Below are positions 35,055-47,256 of a stretch of DNA of 64,000 nt, piece after piece (position 1 is the first letter of the stretch; each line of letters begins with the position of its first letter). The position numbers were made by a program, and so were the translations under genes. Under the pieces are notes generated by a model. It was not told the origin of the DNA and ran no database searches. It worked only from the letters and a program-made list of their open reading frames with translations. The DNA is taken from positions 7,966,535-8,030,534 of the forward strand of contig NC_084471.1 in the NCBI RefSeq assembly GCF_027409185.1. The letters are read 5' to 3'. Source of the stretch: Cynocephalus volans. Its lineage: Eukaryota; Chordata; Mammalia; Dermoptera; Cynocephalidae.

Positions 35055-35195
35055 TATTCATTCAACAAGTATTCACTAGGCACCTACAGTGTGCTAGGCA
35101 CTGTGTAAAGTACTGAGGGTACGTACACTGATGGGTAAAGAGATGTGGCTCCTGACTTCAGGGAGCTTGTAGTCCAGTGGATGAAGGAGAGAGAA
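35055..35195 (-). repeat. L2 LINE end
   Basis: ATTCAACAAGTATTCACTAG, then GTGTGCTAGGCACTGTGTAA: antisense L2 terminus. Confidence 0.65.
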
Positions 35196-35214
35196 AGGAC
35201 TGCATGGGGTCATG

Positions 35215-35635
35215 ATTTCTGCCATGAGATGCAGTGTGGTGAAGGGGTAAAGAGGGGCTTCTGGGAGCAGGCTGCCTGGGGTCCAGTCTCTGTGTGGCTA
35301 CTTCTTAGCTGTGACACTTAACTAAGTAATTCCTTAGTTTTCTCTAAAATGGGGATCAAGACTAGCTACATAATTTGCAAAATGTACAAAATGAAAAAGC
35401 AGTGCCCTTGCTTGAAAAGTGTTAAGAATTTCTAGATGAGACAGCAGAGCATGAAACCAATCACAAGCTCTTCCAGGTGTGGGATTATGTGCGACTGTAT
35501 AGATCATCCAGGAAGCTGGCCCTGCTGGGGATGATAATAGCACCTTCTGTAAGGACTGTTATGAAGATGAAATTGGGTAAGGTGCCAACAACAGTGCCTG
35601 ACATAAACACTTGATATTAGCTATTATTAGTTTCC
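35215..35635 (+). repeat. MIR SINE split by an older-type insert
   Basis: The MIR starts near 35,215 and breaks after TAAAATGGGGATC (about 35,355). It resumes at GATGATAATAGCACCTTCTG (about 35,526) and ends GCTATTATTAG. The 170-bp insert is listed as a separate entry. Confidence 0.7.
35356..35525 (+). repeat. unidentified repeat inserted in a MIR
   Basis: Includes AAAATGTACAAAATGAAAAA, AGAATTTCTAGATGAGACAG and GAGCATGAAACCAA. I have the impression of an interspersed mammalian repeat but cannot name it. Confidence 0.5.
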
Positions 35636-35747
35636 TAATAATTGCTGTTCTTATCATTAGGCAAAACAAATTGTCAATTAATAGCAAAGTAGTGTGTTAG
35701 AATTTTTTTAAAAAAGCAAATGTCAGTCAAAAGCTATCTATTTTTTA

Positions 35748-35916
35748 GGGCCGGCCTGTGGCTCACTTGGGAGAGTGCGGTGCTGGTAACACCAAGGCCA
35801 CAGGTTCGGATCCCTATGTATGGATGGCTGGTTAGCTCACTTCTGAGAGCGTGGTGCTGATGACACCAAGTGAAGGGTTAAGATCCCCTTACCGGTCATC
35901 TTTTTTTAAAAAAAAA
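35748..35916 (+). repeat. CYN SINE, dimer
   Basis: GGGCCGGCCTGTGGCTCACT, GGTGCTGGTAACACCAAGGC, then the second unit GGTTAGCTCACTTCTGAGAG, GACACCAAGTGAAGGGTTAA and CCGGTCATC with an A-tail. Confidence 0.93.
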
Positions 35917-36139
35917 GCCGCCTATTTTTTTTTTATCACCATAAGGACTGATATTCTGCTTAGAAAACCATATCTCGCCATTGGTTTGGGATTGCATATC
36001 AAAACAAAGCACAGTCTCCTGCTCCAACAGGAGAATCAGGGTAGCATTCGTGAGAGCCAGACTCATATATCTAACTGCCTCCTGACCTCCACAGGTCCCA
36101 GTCTCAACTCGTTAGCTCTTCCACCCCTAAAATTGCCCC

Positions 36140-36245
36140 TCCACTTGTATTTGCATTTAGTCAGTGCCTATGTAGTGCCACGCTTATCGCTAAGTTCAGT
36201 TGAGCAAGATGGGCGGGGCACCTGCCCTCATGGGGCTACATTCTA
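36140..36245 (-). repeat. L2 LINE fragment
   Basis: TCAGTGCCTATGTAGTGCCA, then CCTGCCCTCATGGGGCTACA and TTCTAG: antisense L2 end. Confidence 0.55.
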
Positions 36246-36444
36246 GCAATTCCTCAGCCTAGCTGGTAGGTCAGGAGGATGCTGAAGCCACCAAGTTGGA
36301 AACCCCACTGCTCTCTTCTCATAACCAGCCTTGTGACCACCTCAGAAGTGATTCTCAAACTTGCCTGCACTGGGCTGTACACAGCGAATCTGCTGTCACC
36401 TCCTTTTGCATTCGTCCTTACTTACTAAGATACAATCTTAGTCT

Positions 36445-36560
36445 TACCCACTAGACCACTAGACTGTGGGCTCCATGTGGGCAGACTCTTCCTGAACCAC
36501 CTTGTATGTGCCAGGTACAGTACTTGATAGTATGTGCACAGCATCCATTGGTTGAGTGAG
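36445..36560 (+). repeat. L2 LINE fragment
   Basis: CTAGACTGTGGGCTCCATGT, then TGTGCCAGGTACAGTACTTG: sense L2 end. A similar piece lies at 36,770-36,850 (GTCTGGCACACAGTAGACAA then TCAATAAACACTGAA). Confidence 0.6.
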
Positions 36561-37284
36561 TCAGTGAGGGATTACAAACAGCCTCTCGAAGAACAGCACC
36601 TTTGGCAGAGTCAGTCACACTGTTTGGTGTCCCATGGAAGAGGACTTTTTACTCTAATGGCTGTTAACACAAGGCGTTTTAATTTCCGTGTCCGTGGCTC
36701 CACTGCACAGTAAGCTTTTCAGCGACAAGCACATGGCCTGGCAGGGAGTAGGGGCTCAACAGGTATTACTGGAATCAGGGACTCTGTCTCCTTTATATTT
36801 CAACATCTGTCGCAGTGTCTGGCACACAGTAGACAATCAATAAACACTGAAGTGACTCGACTGGCCCCTTTTCACGTCAGTTGTCACTCCACCCCCACTA
36901 CTCCTGCACAATCAATGTGAGCCTATCATGGTGAGGGGCTTTAGAAAACCCACTCATGTTTTCCCTGTTCTATTGCCCTCAAAAGTCCAGAAGCCAGATC
37001 TTTCTTGATGATTGTAGTGTGGATAACCTTTACAAAAGTGGCTCTGCCTGTAAAGTATATCTAAAATACGTATTTTTTCTGGAAAAAAAATTACAAACAA
37101 TTCTCCTATTAGTGAAAATTTTACTATTCTGTTGTTCTGAATTTAATTATAAATATTAATTTCCATGACAAGCATGGTGTACTTTTATGCTCCTTTTATC
37201 AGATGGAGAATGTTTGACTTCAGTGTCCAGGTTGAAGGGGCTAATGTTAATTTTTGAGCTGGCAATAGGTTTTGTAAGTTGTTT

Positions 37285-37415
37285 GCTTGATTAACAAATA
37301 CTTACTGAGTGCTTACTATGAGTAAGGCACTATTTTTCAGGCTCTGAGATTAAAAAAATATATACACATCTATTCAGCAAACACTTATTGAGCATTTACC
37401 ATATACAGGTTCTAT
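37285..37415 (-). repeat. two adjacent L2-type ends
   Basis: ACTTACTGAGTGCTTACTAT and, 70 bp on, CAAACACTTATTGAGCATTT; both are antisense L2 terminus-like. Confidence 0.5.
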
Positions 37416-37606
37416 GCTGGCAGGAAAGGAAAGCAGGTGATAGGGAAAGGTCCCAGCTTGGGGCTCTTGGTGCCCTCAGTGGGCAAGAGACATATTCCTT
37501 GGTTAGAAGCTATGTGTCTAAGAGTTATGAAAGTGATCTGGACAGAGTGGAGGGGGCAGAGGTGGAGAAGGGCACCGTATTTCATAGATGAACATCTCTC
37601 TTTTGT

Positions 37607-38110
37607 AATAGTTATCTTTGATGTGTATCAAATTTACCCCAAACTTAGCATTTTAAAACAACATGCATATATTCTCTTGTACAGTTTCTGAGGGTCAGGA
37701 ATCTGGAGGTGGCTTGGCTGGCTGGCTCTGGCTCAGGGTCCTCAGGAGGCCGCAGTCATCTGTGAACTCCCTCACATAGTGGTTGGAGGGCCTCCACTCC
37801 TCGCTGGCTGTTGGACTGAGGGCCTCAGTTTCTTGCCACTTGAGCCTCTCCACAGGACTTCCTGAGTGTCCTCAAGACATGGCAGCTGGCCTTCCCCAGA
37901 GCTAGTGACCCAAGGTGGGGGGGGGGAGAGAGAGAGAGAGGAACCCGCAGGTGTTTTATAACCCAATCTCTAAAGTGACATACCGTCACTTCTGCCATAT
38001 TCTATTGGTCACACAGACCACTTGGTAAAGTGAGTGTGGAGGTTGCACAGTGGTGTGAATGCCAGGAGGTGGAGATCACTGGGGTCATCTTGGAGTCTGG
38101 CTACCACACC
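37607..38110 (-). mobile_element. MLT1-like LTR, antisense
   Basis: Contains CTTCTGCCATATTCTATTGG, TCACACAGACCACTTGG, CAAGACATGGCAGCTGGCCT and, at the other end, GCATTTTAAAACAACATGC with TCTGAGGGTCAGGAATCTGG, the order of a long mammalian MaLR LTR in reverse. It includes a (G)n(GA)n run at 37,917-37,940. Confidence 0.6.
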
Positions 38111-38329
38111 CTTCTTCTCTGGCTGGGGACAGAAGAAATATGCACAAGTGCCTGCCATCTGGTGTACAGCCCTTGCAGGGGTTGTAAGGGCTAGAGTGTG
38201 CTGAGCAGGGTGACATCCCTGGCTAGCATTCATTTAAATGACTGGTAGGATTCCTTCAGGGGTAAGTAACGTTGGAGATGGTATGCAAACCTAAACTCCA
38301 TTATGCACAATGTGTAGTGTTGCAATATG

Positions 38330-38425
38330 TGCATAATAACCTAGAATATGTTATATAATTAAAACATTTATTAATACAATTATATTAATATAATATTGTT
38401 ATATATAACATAATAATTTTATTGT
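38330..38425 (+). repeat. AT-rich low-complexity stretch
   Basis: Repeated TTAATA/ATAATA units, for example TTAATATAATATTGTTATAT. No gene signal. Confidence 0.7.
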
Positions 38426-38593
38426 AATAAAAGAAATTGAAATTTGAGAGTTTAAGAAAACCTAGGTGAGATATTTTCTAATAATCAAGTTTTAAATTGT
38501 TTAATTGTAAATGTTAAGCAGCTTTCAGCCTAAGTCATGTGCTGTATCTTATGAGATGGCTCATTTGGCTAATATAAATTAATTAATAGCTAA

Positions 38594-38734
<141 letters not shown>

Positions 38735-40089
38735 TAAGTGAATCTTGTTTCACTGGGGCGGGAGTGATTACATTGTTACATAGGTGTCCTTCCCCTTTTT
38801 TCTTTACATTTGCTTTGATATCAAGTAAAATGACAGGTTAATCGTCAGTTATGGAGATTTAAGTCTTCTATCATTATGTAAACTGGGGTAATGAGTTATT
38901 TTCTATTCAGTTACCATTCTGCAGAGCTCTGTGTCGGGGACACTAGCGGCGATGTCAGAGACAAAGTGAGAACAGAGGGTTTGGAGCGGCGTTTCCTTTC
39001 TCTTCTGTAAAATGTACACACTCATGCCAGGGGGATTCAGGTGTTGTGAGTCCATTCCGCACCCCGTCACATGGAGAGTTCATGTGAATGTGGGAAGCCT
39101 TCTTCACATCAGGGTTCTGCTTCCAGCACGATCCTACAGCTCTGGCTCCTGAGGACACTGATAACGCAAAGCCCGACCAAGTGCATGATTTTTGTATGAT
39201 TTTTAGTGGCAATTTCAAATGTGAATAACATGAACGTCTTTCTTCTGCCTTCATCTGAAGACTTAGCCCTTCTGGCGAGTAATCTGTCTTCGACTTCTGA
39301 CACTTTGGCCGTAGCCCATATGGGCCTTTGTGTGCATGGCAGAAGGGTGCTACCTCTGGACGGACACAGCTCTGCAGTCCAGTGGGAGGCCGGAAGTGCC
39401 TTTACATGAAGTAAAATAAATTGAAATAATAAAAGGATTCCCAGCCAGGCTTAGGGCTTGGAAGCTGAGCAAGGCTTGCATATCAGCTGCCGCAGGCCAT
39501 GGCAGGGCACTTTGCAGGGCCCCATGGAGCACTCATGGCTCAGACCCCGGTTGTTGCCTGCCTCCTGCAACCAGTTCACCTGTTCCCTGTCACTTCTTTT
39601 TCCAGGGCAGGAGCTGGCAAGGCAGGCGACTTGGAATAGTGGCGAGCAATTTTATTTTATGTTATGACTTAAGTAATATTAATACAATGTGATTACTATA
39701 AGAGAACATTTGTTTCTGTAGGATAAAATTCTATTATAATTCATAATGAGATACTTTTATGATAGTACAAAAACTGTATAGTAATAATTACAAGATAATT
39801 TTCTTTTTTGATATATTAAAAAAAACTTTCCTGATGCATAGAGTTTTTTCCAGAAATCAGTTTTTAAAGGTATGATAGGATAAATATTTATAGCCGTATA
39901 ACTCCATGGATAATTATTTAGAAAAGGGAGTTATTTTGTGTTGATTTGATTTCAGAGTATCTACTAGTTTCTTCTTTTCTTTTTTCTTAGATTCTGGTCC
40001 CAGAATATTTTGAATACCACTGTCCTGTCCTTGTCTCTTTCTTAAATGTTGACGGATTTAATTGCCAAGGCATGTTTGTTTATTTCCTC

Positions 40090-41350
40090 CAATTTTTTTC
40101 TTATTGAGGTAAAATACACATAACATACAATTTACCATTTTAACCATTTTTAAGTGAACAGTTTAGTGGTATTAAATATATTCATAATATTATGAGACTG
40201 TCATCACCATTCATCTCCAGAACGCTTTTCATCTTGTAAAACTGAAACTCCGCGTTCTTCCCTCCCCACAGTCCCTGGCAACCACCATTCTACTTTCTGT
40301 CTCTATGATTTTGACTACTAAGTACTTCATACAAATGGAATTATACAGTAGTTGCCTTTTTGTTCCTGGCTTATTTCATTTAGCATAATGTCCTTAAGGA
40401 TCATCTGTGTTGCAGCATGTCAAGATTTCTTTCCTTTTTAAGGCTAAATGATAGTCCATTCAGTGTATATACTTCAGTTTGCTGATCCATTCATCTATTG
40501 ATGGACATTTAGGCTGTTTCCATGTTTTAGCTATTGTGAATAATACTGCCATGAACATGGGTGTGCAAATATTTCTTCTAGCCCCTATTTTCAGTTCTTT
40601 GGAGCATACCCAGAAGTGGAATTACTGGATCATATGGTAATTCTGTTTTCAATATTTTGAGGAACAACCACATTGTCTTCCACAGTGTCTGTACCATTTT
40701 ATATTCCCACCCACAGTGCACAAGAATGCTAATTTCTCCACATCCTCACCAACACTTTTCATTTCTGTTTTTTTGATAGTAGCTATCGTAATGGGTGTGA
40801 GATGGTATATCACTGTGGTTCTGATTTGCCAGTGATTCCCCCATGATTAGTGATGTTGAGCATCTTCTCATGTACTTATTGGCCATTTATGTATCTTCTT
40901 TGGAGAGATGTCTATTCAAGTCCTTTGCCCATTTTTGAATTAGGTTGTTTGGTTTTTTGTTGTTGAGTTTTAGGAGTTCTTTAAATATTCTGGATATTAA
41001 TTCTGTATTAGGATTTGCAAATGTTTTCTCCCATTCTGTGGGTTGCCTTTTTACTCTGTTGATATTGTCTTTTGATGCAGAAAATTTAAAAATTTTCACA
41101 AAGCCCAATTTATCTATTTTTTTCTTTGCCTGTGCCTTTTATGTCATATCTAAGAAATGATTGCCAAACTCAGTGTCATGAAACTTCTGCACTACGTTTT
41201 CTTCTAGTTTTTGGTCTTACATTTAGGTCTTCGATCCATTTTGAGTTAATTGTTTATGGTGTTAGGTAAGAGTCCAACTTCATTCCTTTGCTTGTGAATA
41301 CCCAGTTTTCCCAGCACCATTTGTTGAAAAGACTATCCTTTCTCATTGAA
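40090..41350 (-). mobile_element. L1 LINE fragment with ORF2 C-terminal remains
   Basis: On the minus strand, 41,108-40,887 still encodes an L1 ORF2-type stretch (QPTEWEKTFANPNTE, then KWAKDLNRHLSKEDT). It is followed by further antisense L1 sequence down to 40,090 (ACCACCATTCTACTTTCTGT and similar). The frame is short and broken, so it is a dead 5'-truncated copy. A CYN SINE cuts its upper end at 41,363. Confidence 0.9.
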
Positions 41351-41362
41351 TCAAGTTTATTT

Positions 41363-41527
41363 ATTTTTTATTTTTTTATTTTATTTATTTTTTTTTTCTT
41401 TTTCGTGACCGGCACTCAGCCAGTGAGTGTACCGGCCATTCCTATATAGGATCCGAACCCGCGGCCGCTGGGAGCGTCACCGCGCTCCCAGCGCAGCACC
41501 CTCCCGAGTGCGCCACAGGCTCGGCCC
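41363..41527 (-). repeat. CYN-type SINE, hairpin variant
   Basis: TCAAGTTTATTT at 41,351-41,362 and 41,528-41,539 bound it. It has CGTGACCGGCACTCAGCCAG, a perfect 10-bp inverted repeat GCTGGGAGCG (41,467-41,476) / CGCTCCCAGC (41,483-41,492) around a 6-nt loop, and ends GCGCCACAGGCTCGGCCC. Same variant as 3,865-4,002. Confidence 0.9.
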
Positions 41528-43029
41528 TCAAGTTTATTTTTAATGTACTTTTTCTTCCAGATTGATTGTTACCAGTTAACACATGGTTAACCTACCCTGC
41601 AAATGAAGACTGGACTTGAGGCAGTACATAATTAGTTTTCTTCCTTTCTATCTTTTTTGTGTTCCATCCCTCTCTCTGCCAAGTCCCTCCCGTCATAATC
41701 TGACCCTCCCTCTTCCTCACCACTAAGGCATACTCCTAGTGTAAACCACTCCAGGAAGTCAGGTGGTTTTCTGACGTGTTCCTCGCTGAGGCTGAGGGAA
41801 GGGCTGACCTACAGCCTGAGGAGGCTGGACAGCAGATCTGTTTGGGCAGGTTTAATTACTAGCCTTTTAAACGTGTGATAAATGTAACTGTATGAATCAC
41901 AGTGCTTATAAATGATTCAAAAACAACAGTTAAAAATCAGTATATAACCAGAGGGCAGCAGTCTAGGATTTGGGCAAGAGAAGGTCAAGGATGAGAAGGT
42001 ATTCAGTGTGGGTTTTTATTTTTATTTTTTTAAGGAGCATGGGGACGATACTCTTTAAACATTTTTCATTTATTAAAAAAAATTACAAACACTAGCTCAT
42101 TGAAAAAACACCCAAGCAGTCCCAAAGTATAAAAAGTAAGACGTGTAAGTCCCTTTTCTAGAATACCTTTTTCCCCCTTTTTTTCTCTCCTGCCTGTCTG
42201 TCCCCTTGCCCTCCTCCCCCACCCTGTACCATTTCCCAGGAATGATCACTGTTCACGATGTGGCATGGGGGGTATGCATATTTAAGTGGAGTTTTGGGGG
42301 TTTTTTTTAAAGTAAAATTTCAAGTCAACAATTTTACAAAGAAAAAAATAATTTATAAACCGTGGCCTTTACTAAGCAAAGAGTGGAAGGCAGGTTAGGA
42401 GTGTACGAAAATGGCAAGCTGCTTTGGGAGCTGACTGCTCCCAAAGTGGGCCTAGTTGATCTAGCCTGGGCCCCGCCACCTCCCAGGGCTTGCGCTCTTC
42501 ACCTCTGCTGCTGGTCTCAGGGAGCTCCTCTCCCTCCAGCTCTGCTGCTTCTCAAGCTTGCCCTTGAGTATTTCATGAGCTTATTAAAGGTGAATGGGAT
42601 CGTTGCATTGATCTTGTTGGGATGGAGCTAGGGACAGGCTTAAATGCAACATAGATAAGAAGATAGACTGCAAAGTTCTGCATGAGAGAAGGAAACTAGT
42701 TGCTGTGCCTACTTCTGGTTGGACAATTGGGCAAAGCTGAAAAGAGGAGGAAACGTTTGCAATGAACTTTGAAGGTATGGTGAGATTCTGATAATGGAGG
42801 CAAGGCGGGGAAAATGGAGGTCAGCACTTCGACTTTAAGAAAAGATACGGAGGCAGGAAAAGGTGAAATAAATGCTTTGTGGCTCATTTTTGTATGCATG
42901 GGAAAATGAGAAGAAATAAGGCTCCAAGGGGATTTGTGTGACGTTGTGGAGGGTCTTAACTGCCAGACTGGGAGCTTATACTGAAGTTGACATGGCCTGG
43001 GGGGCAGAGGCAAGGAGCAAGGACACTAG

Positions 43030-43245
43030 AGCCCACCTGCTGGGGGGGCCTAACCCTGGCTCCATTCATCACTAGCTCTGGGTATGTTCCTTACTTCTCT
43101 GTGTCTTAGTTTCCTTTTCTTGTAAGTGGGGGTGGGAATGCTAGGACTCACCGTGTAAGGTGTTGGGAGGAGCGAGCAAATAAATCCACATAAAGCCTGG
43201 CATGTGGCAGGCCCCCAGCAAATGTTGAGAATGACCAGATTGGAA
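43030..43245 (+). repeat. MIR SINE
   Basis: CTTAGTTTCCTTTTCTTGTA, then TAAAGCCTGGCATGTGGCAG: sense MIR. Confidence 0.75.
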
Positions 43246-43680
43246 TCATCTAGGTGCCTGCTCAGTGGACATGAGAGGAGGAGCTTTTCATGCTGTCACT
43301 TTTCGTGACCTTATATGAGGCAGCGAAGCAAGTTATAGACAAACAGCTGCCTGGAAGCTGCTCCTGAGCTAGTTTGTGAGTAAGTCTAGATTACCTGTGG
43401 TGTGGTGTATTCCATTTTAAATTTTGATTAGACGGAAACTTTGTCTTGTTGACTCAGTGAGATTTGTTCTGATTTCATAATCATTTAAATCTACTTACAA
43501 AAAATACAGGCTTTGGCAGCCATTAGTGAAACCAATTCATGCATTTTTAAGGAGGTTATATTTTGACTCATAGAAGGATTTTAGAGCTTGTGGAAAACTT
43601 ATTTTCTCATTTACCTAATTGGTTAACAAGAGCTATTTTGTTAAAATGACACTAATTATTCAACGTTTCTTACTTTTTCT

Positions 43681-43857
43681 TTCTTTCTTTTTTTTTTTAA
43701 TTAAAGATGACCGGTAAGGGGATCTTAACCCTTGATTTGGTGTTGTCAGCACCACGCTCAGCCAGTGAGCAAACCGGCCATCCCTATATGGGATCTGAAC
43801 CCACGGCCTTGGTGTTATCAGCACCACACTCTCCCGAGTGAGCCACGGGCCGGCCCT
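43681..43857 (-). repeat. CYN SINE, dimer, 16-bp TSD
   Basis: GTTTCTTACTTTTTCT at 43,665-43,680 and 43,858-43,873. Both units present, ending GGGCCGGCCCT. Confidence 0.93.
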
Positions 43858-44205
43858 GTTTCTTACTTTTTCTGCTTTACTTTTTTCTTAGCACTGTCAC
43901 AGATCTTTCACATATCTCTTAATCTAAATTAAAGATGAGAAATTGCCTACAGGGAGTCATTTCCTCATGTGGGAATGGGCACTGAGGAGGAATTTAAGTT
44001 TCTTTTTAAGGTTACTCTAGTACATGTTCAGAGTTGATTATTATCAAAACCTTTTCTTTTGAAACTCCAACATTATGATAGAATTTCAGGCAGCTCAGAT
44101 CAGGAACAATCCGCTTTTAGTTTTTAATCTTCGCTTCTAAGATATCTATATAGAAATGTTTGGCTTTATTTTTTAAAGGTAGTTTAGAACTAAAAATTAC
44201 AAGGC

Positions 44206-44308
44206 AGGGCTGGCCGGTTAGCTCAGTTGGTTAGATCGCAGCCTTATAACACCAAGGTCAGGGGTTTGGATCCCCCTACTGTCCAGCCGCACCCCCCCCC
44301 AAAAAAAG
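44206..44308 (+). repeat. CYN SINE, monomer
   Basis: GGGCTGGCCGGTTAGCTCAG, then TTGGTTAGATCGCAGCCTTA and TAACACCAAGGTC. TTACAAGGC stands at 44,197-44,205 and 44,309-44,317. The tail begins with a run of nine or ten C. Confidence 0.9.
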
Positions 44309-44556
44309 TTACAAGGCTGATTAGGAAGGCTGGGTACTTGTTCCCTCAATTTTAGGACATGCTTCAGTTCAGCGCATTTTCAGGTACCTGTGATGTGCTG
44401 GGCTTGTGCTAGGAGCATGAGAGAAAAGTACAAGGCATTCCCGGGCCGCCGGAGGTTGCTGCTCAGTGGGAGAGGGGTGAGGATCACAGTAGGACACAGT
44501 GCGCTGGGTTATGTCATGGCAATGGCGAAGACGAGAAGTTCTCCATGTGGTGTTTA

Positions 44557-44770
44557 CCATGAGCCAGGCACTGATCCACACACTTTTCAGATACCAGCTT
44601 ATTTAATTTCTACAAGAGCAAGATGAATAATCCTATAATTATCCCTACATTACAGATGAGGAAAGTAAGGCACAGAGAGGTTAAGTCACTTCTCCACTGT
44701 CATACAGCTAGTAAGTGGCAGAGCCGGGATTCGTATTCTCTCAGTCTGTCACCAGAGACTGTGCTACCCT
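44557..44770 (-). repeat. MIR SINE, near full length
   Basis: GAGCCAGGCACTGATCCACA, ATTACAGATGAGGAAAGTAA, GGCACAGAGAGGTTAAGTCA, AGAGCCGGGATTCGTATTCT: antisense MIR in order. Confidence 0.88.
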
Positions 44771-45714
44771 GTGACAGAGGGGCAGGGGGATGGCACACAA
44801 CTCAGCTGGGGGGTTCTGAAAATGTGGTGCCTCAGCAGGGTCTTTCAGAACAAATACTGGCTACGTGGAAGATACATCACTTAATCATCTTCCTTGTGAT
44901 CAGAAATTCTTAAAGGAGGTTTGCTTGTATTTTTTGGTTTTTTGGTTTTTTTGGTGGTGGGAGTGTGGCTGGCTGGTACCTGCTTGGTTTTTTTTTTTTT
45001 TTTGTCTTTGGGAAATCTGTTTCTTATAAAGTGAGGTTTAATTTTTTTTTAATATATATTATCATGAAGTGGATTTGTCATTTTTGTATTAGTATTAACC
45101 TTAAATTAACCATTTGCTTCAAAATAACTTTCTAGCATTTACAAAGGTTAAACAATACTCATAGGCATAGAAATTAGTAAATGGAAGGGCAGCAGAAAAG
45201 GAAATTTTTGGTGGATTGGTAGTTTCTTTTCTTCCTATCTTGCCCATTTTGTGAAGGGTATTTATTCTACCTTACCCATTTTAAAATGTCCACATTCCTT
45301 CATAGTTGGTTGGGGCAAGCTATTGTTGAATAAGGGGATGGCCGTGATTTTTGCTCATATGTGAGGACTCAGTGTAAGGACTTTAACTAACATCATTGTG
45401 CCAGTCAGATCGTGCATTACAGTTGATCCCTTGGTGAGTGTGCATTGTTGGAGCTTTAGTCACTGACCTGATCGACACTAGATTGATAAGTAGGGCATTG
45501 GGGCCGGGCAGGAGGCACTTGAAGGTCTCACTTCAGGAGCATTAAATCCTGCGTTTTCTCCTCTCCCTGCTGGTGTTGGTGTTGGTATTGGTAGGTCCCT
45601 TCCACCTTATGTTAAGAGTATGAGCATCCTCCAGGCTCCTGGTAGGGGTCAAACTGGACAAGGAGATAGCTGACCTGAAAAAACCCAAGCACTATGTCTA
45701 TTTTGAGTAGAGAC

Positions 45715-45935
45715 ACACTACCAGATTCGAGCTACGACGATGAGAGGCAACGTCGGAGTTGTTCCAATAGCCGCATGAGGCTCGTCCTGTCCTGAGCCCC
45801 TGGGGAGACTGGCTGGAGCCAGGGAGGCGGCAGTGCTGCAGCCTGGTGGCCGGGGTAGGGGACAGCAGGTGCTCCCGGCCGTCCGCGCTGCTCGTCCTCG
45901 CTGCAGCCCCAGCGTCCTGGAAGCGCATGGCCCCC
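45715..45935. other. GC- and CpG-rich patch inside intron 2
   Basis: About 220 bp with many CpGs (CTACGACGATGAGAGGCAAC, CAACGTCGG, CTCCCGGCCGTCCGCGCTGC) inside AT-rich intron. No splice sites or domain that I can defend. It could be an internal promoter, an alternative exon or an old processed insertion. Confidence 0.4.
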
Positions 45936-46057
45936 TTAACACCAACTCAGAATTCTTTAGGATCTTGCAGCTCGAGGAAATCTTGTTCTCCAAAGTTCAG
46001 TGGTTTGATTCTGGGGAAGAAAAGTACTAACATTTAGGAATATTCTTTCCATTTAGA

Positions 46058-46130
46058 TCTACGGAGTTAGATTCTAACTGGTCTTGGTTTCAGTTGCGAT
46101 GCATGCAGGTTGGAGGAAATGCTAATGCGG
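46058..46130 (+). CDS. ARFGAP3: ARFGAP3 exon 3 (residues 63-87), Arf-GAP domain
   Basis: 73 bp from CATTTAG to GCG|GTAAGT. After completing Arg63 it encodes [20 protein letters not shown] then NANA. STELD and the [10 protein letters not shown] stretch are the conserved core after the zinc finger in the ARFGAP2/3 branch. Confidence 0.97.
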
Positions 46131-47124
46131 TAAGTTCGTCTCAAACTCCTCATTTTCCTTCTCATTTAAATATTTCTTACACCAGTAAAGCAGTTCAAGC
46201 TTGCATGTTTGGGGGGCCTGTGGGATAAGGGAAAGAGCGTGGTGGGCTTTAGGGCTGGGTAGACCCAGCTGACTTGCTTATTCAAAATCTGTTTAAGGAC
46301 CAGCCCGTGGCTCACTTTGGAGGGTGTGGTGCTGATAGCACCAAGGCCACAGGTTCGGATCCCATATAGGGATGGCTGGTTAGCTCACTTGGGAGAGCGT
46401 GGTGCTGACACCAAGTCAAGGGTTAAGATCCCCTTACTGGTCATCTTTTTAAAAAAAAAACAAAATAAAAAACTTAGGATAAGATCTGGTAGGTGTGGGT
46501 GATCAATACCATTATTAATCAAATTAGGTTAGTGAAAGGATCACTTGTACAGGTTTTTAGAAGATCTACTTTAATTAAGATATGAATTTTATAATTCATG
46601 TCTATGCATGGATCCTCATGAGGTGATTGGAAAGCAGTTTCTTCTGATTATTTAAACACTTGCTTTATCATCTTACCTGTGTTGCAGTCTGTTATTGAAG
46701 AAATATTGCCAAATAAGGTAGATGTTAGTGTAGCCCTAATCAATTTGTCAAAAATTCTGATTTAGTGAAATCCGAATTGAAATTGATTGCTCATGAATTA
46801 AAGTATTGCTCATGTCCTGAGTAGAAAGTTCCTCCCAAATAACGTTGAGAATTACAGAGGCAGTTTAATGGAGAAATGGGGACCAGTTATTTCATTTTGT
46901 AATACAAGTCTTATATCTAGTTCTTCCAAAATATTAATGTTGCATTTGTGGAGGGAACTCCCTTTTTACAAAGAAAATTTTATTTTAGAATTTTTTATGA
47001 CATTTAAATTATTGTGGGTTTTACTAGTATTTTTTAAAAATTTCTCAGTACATAAAGTAGTGGGTTTGGTCACCATGTTAGATTCAATGCATATTTCCAT
47101 TAATCTGCATGCTTTCCTCTGTAG
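46131..47124 (+). other. ARFGAP3: ARFGAP3 intron 3
   Basis: About 1 kb, AT-rich, with one CYN dimer (46,297-46,461). Confidence 0.9.
46297..46461 (+). repeat. CYN SINE, dimer
   Basis: GGACCAGCCCGTGGCTCACT, GGTGCTGATAGCACCAAGGC, second unit GGTTAGCTCACTTGGGAGAG, then TACTGGTCATC and an A-tail. Confidence 0.92.
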
Positions 47125-47256
47125 TCTTCCTTTTTCCATCAACATGGGTGTGCCACCAGTGAAACCAATGCCAAGTATAACAGTCGTGCGGCTCAGCTCT
47201 ATAGGGAGAAAATCAAGTCACTCGCCTCCCAAGCCACACGGAAGCACGGCACTGAT
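47125..47256 (+). CDS. ARFGAP3: ARFGAP3 exon 4 (residues 88-131), end of Arf-GAP domain
   Basis: 132 bp, whole codons, from CTGTAG to GAT|GTAAGT. It encodes [20 protein letters not shown] then [20 protein letters not shown] and HGTD. FFHQHG and [15 protein letters not shown] are conserved Arf-GAP helices. The pair AT in [10 protein letters not shown] differs from human as I recall it. Confidence 0.97.

Noticed and set aside
40887-41108. Minus-strand frame with clear protein similarity
   Set aside because: It is the C-terminal part of L1 ORF2 in a truncated element, not a host gene.
45833-46037. Frames over the CpG-rich patch as an extra ARFGAP3 exon
   Set aside because: They run through the exon 3 acceptor region without matching ARFGAP3, and known exon 2 and exon 3 join perfectly in frame without them.
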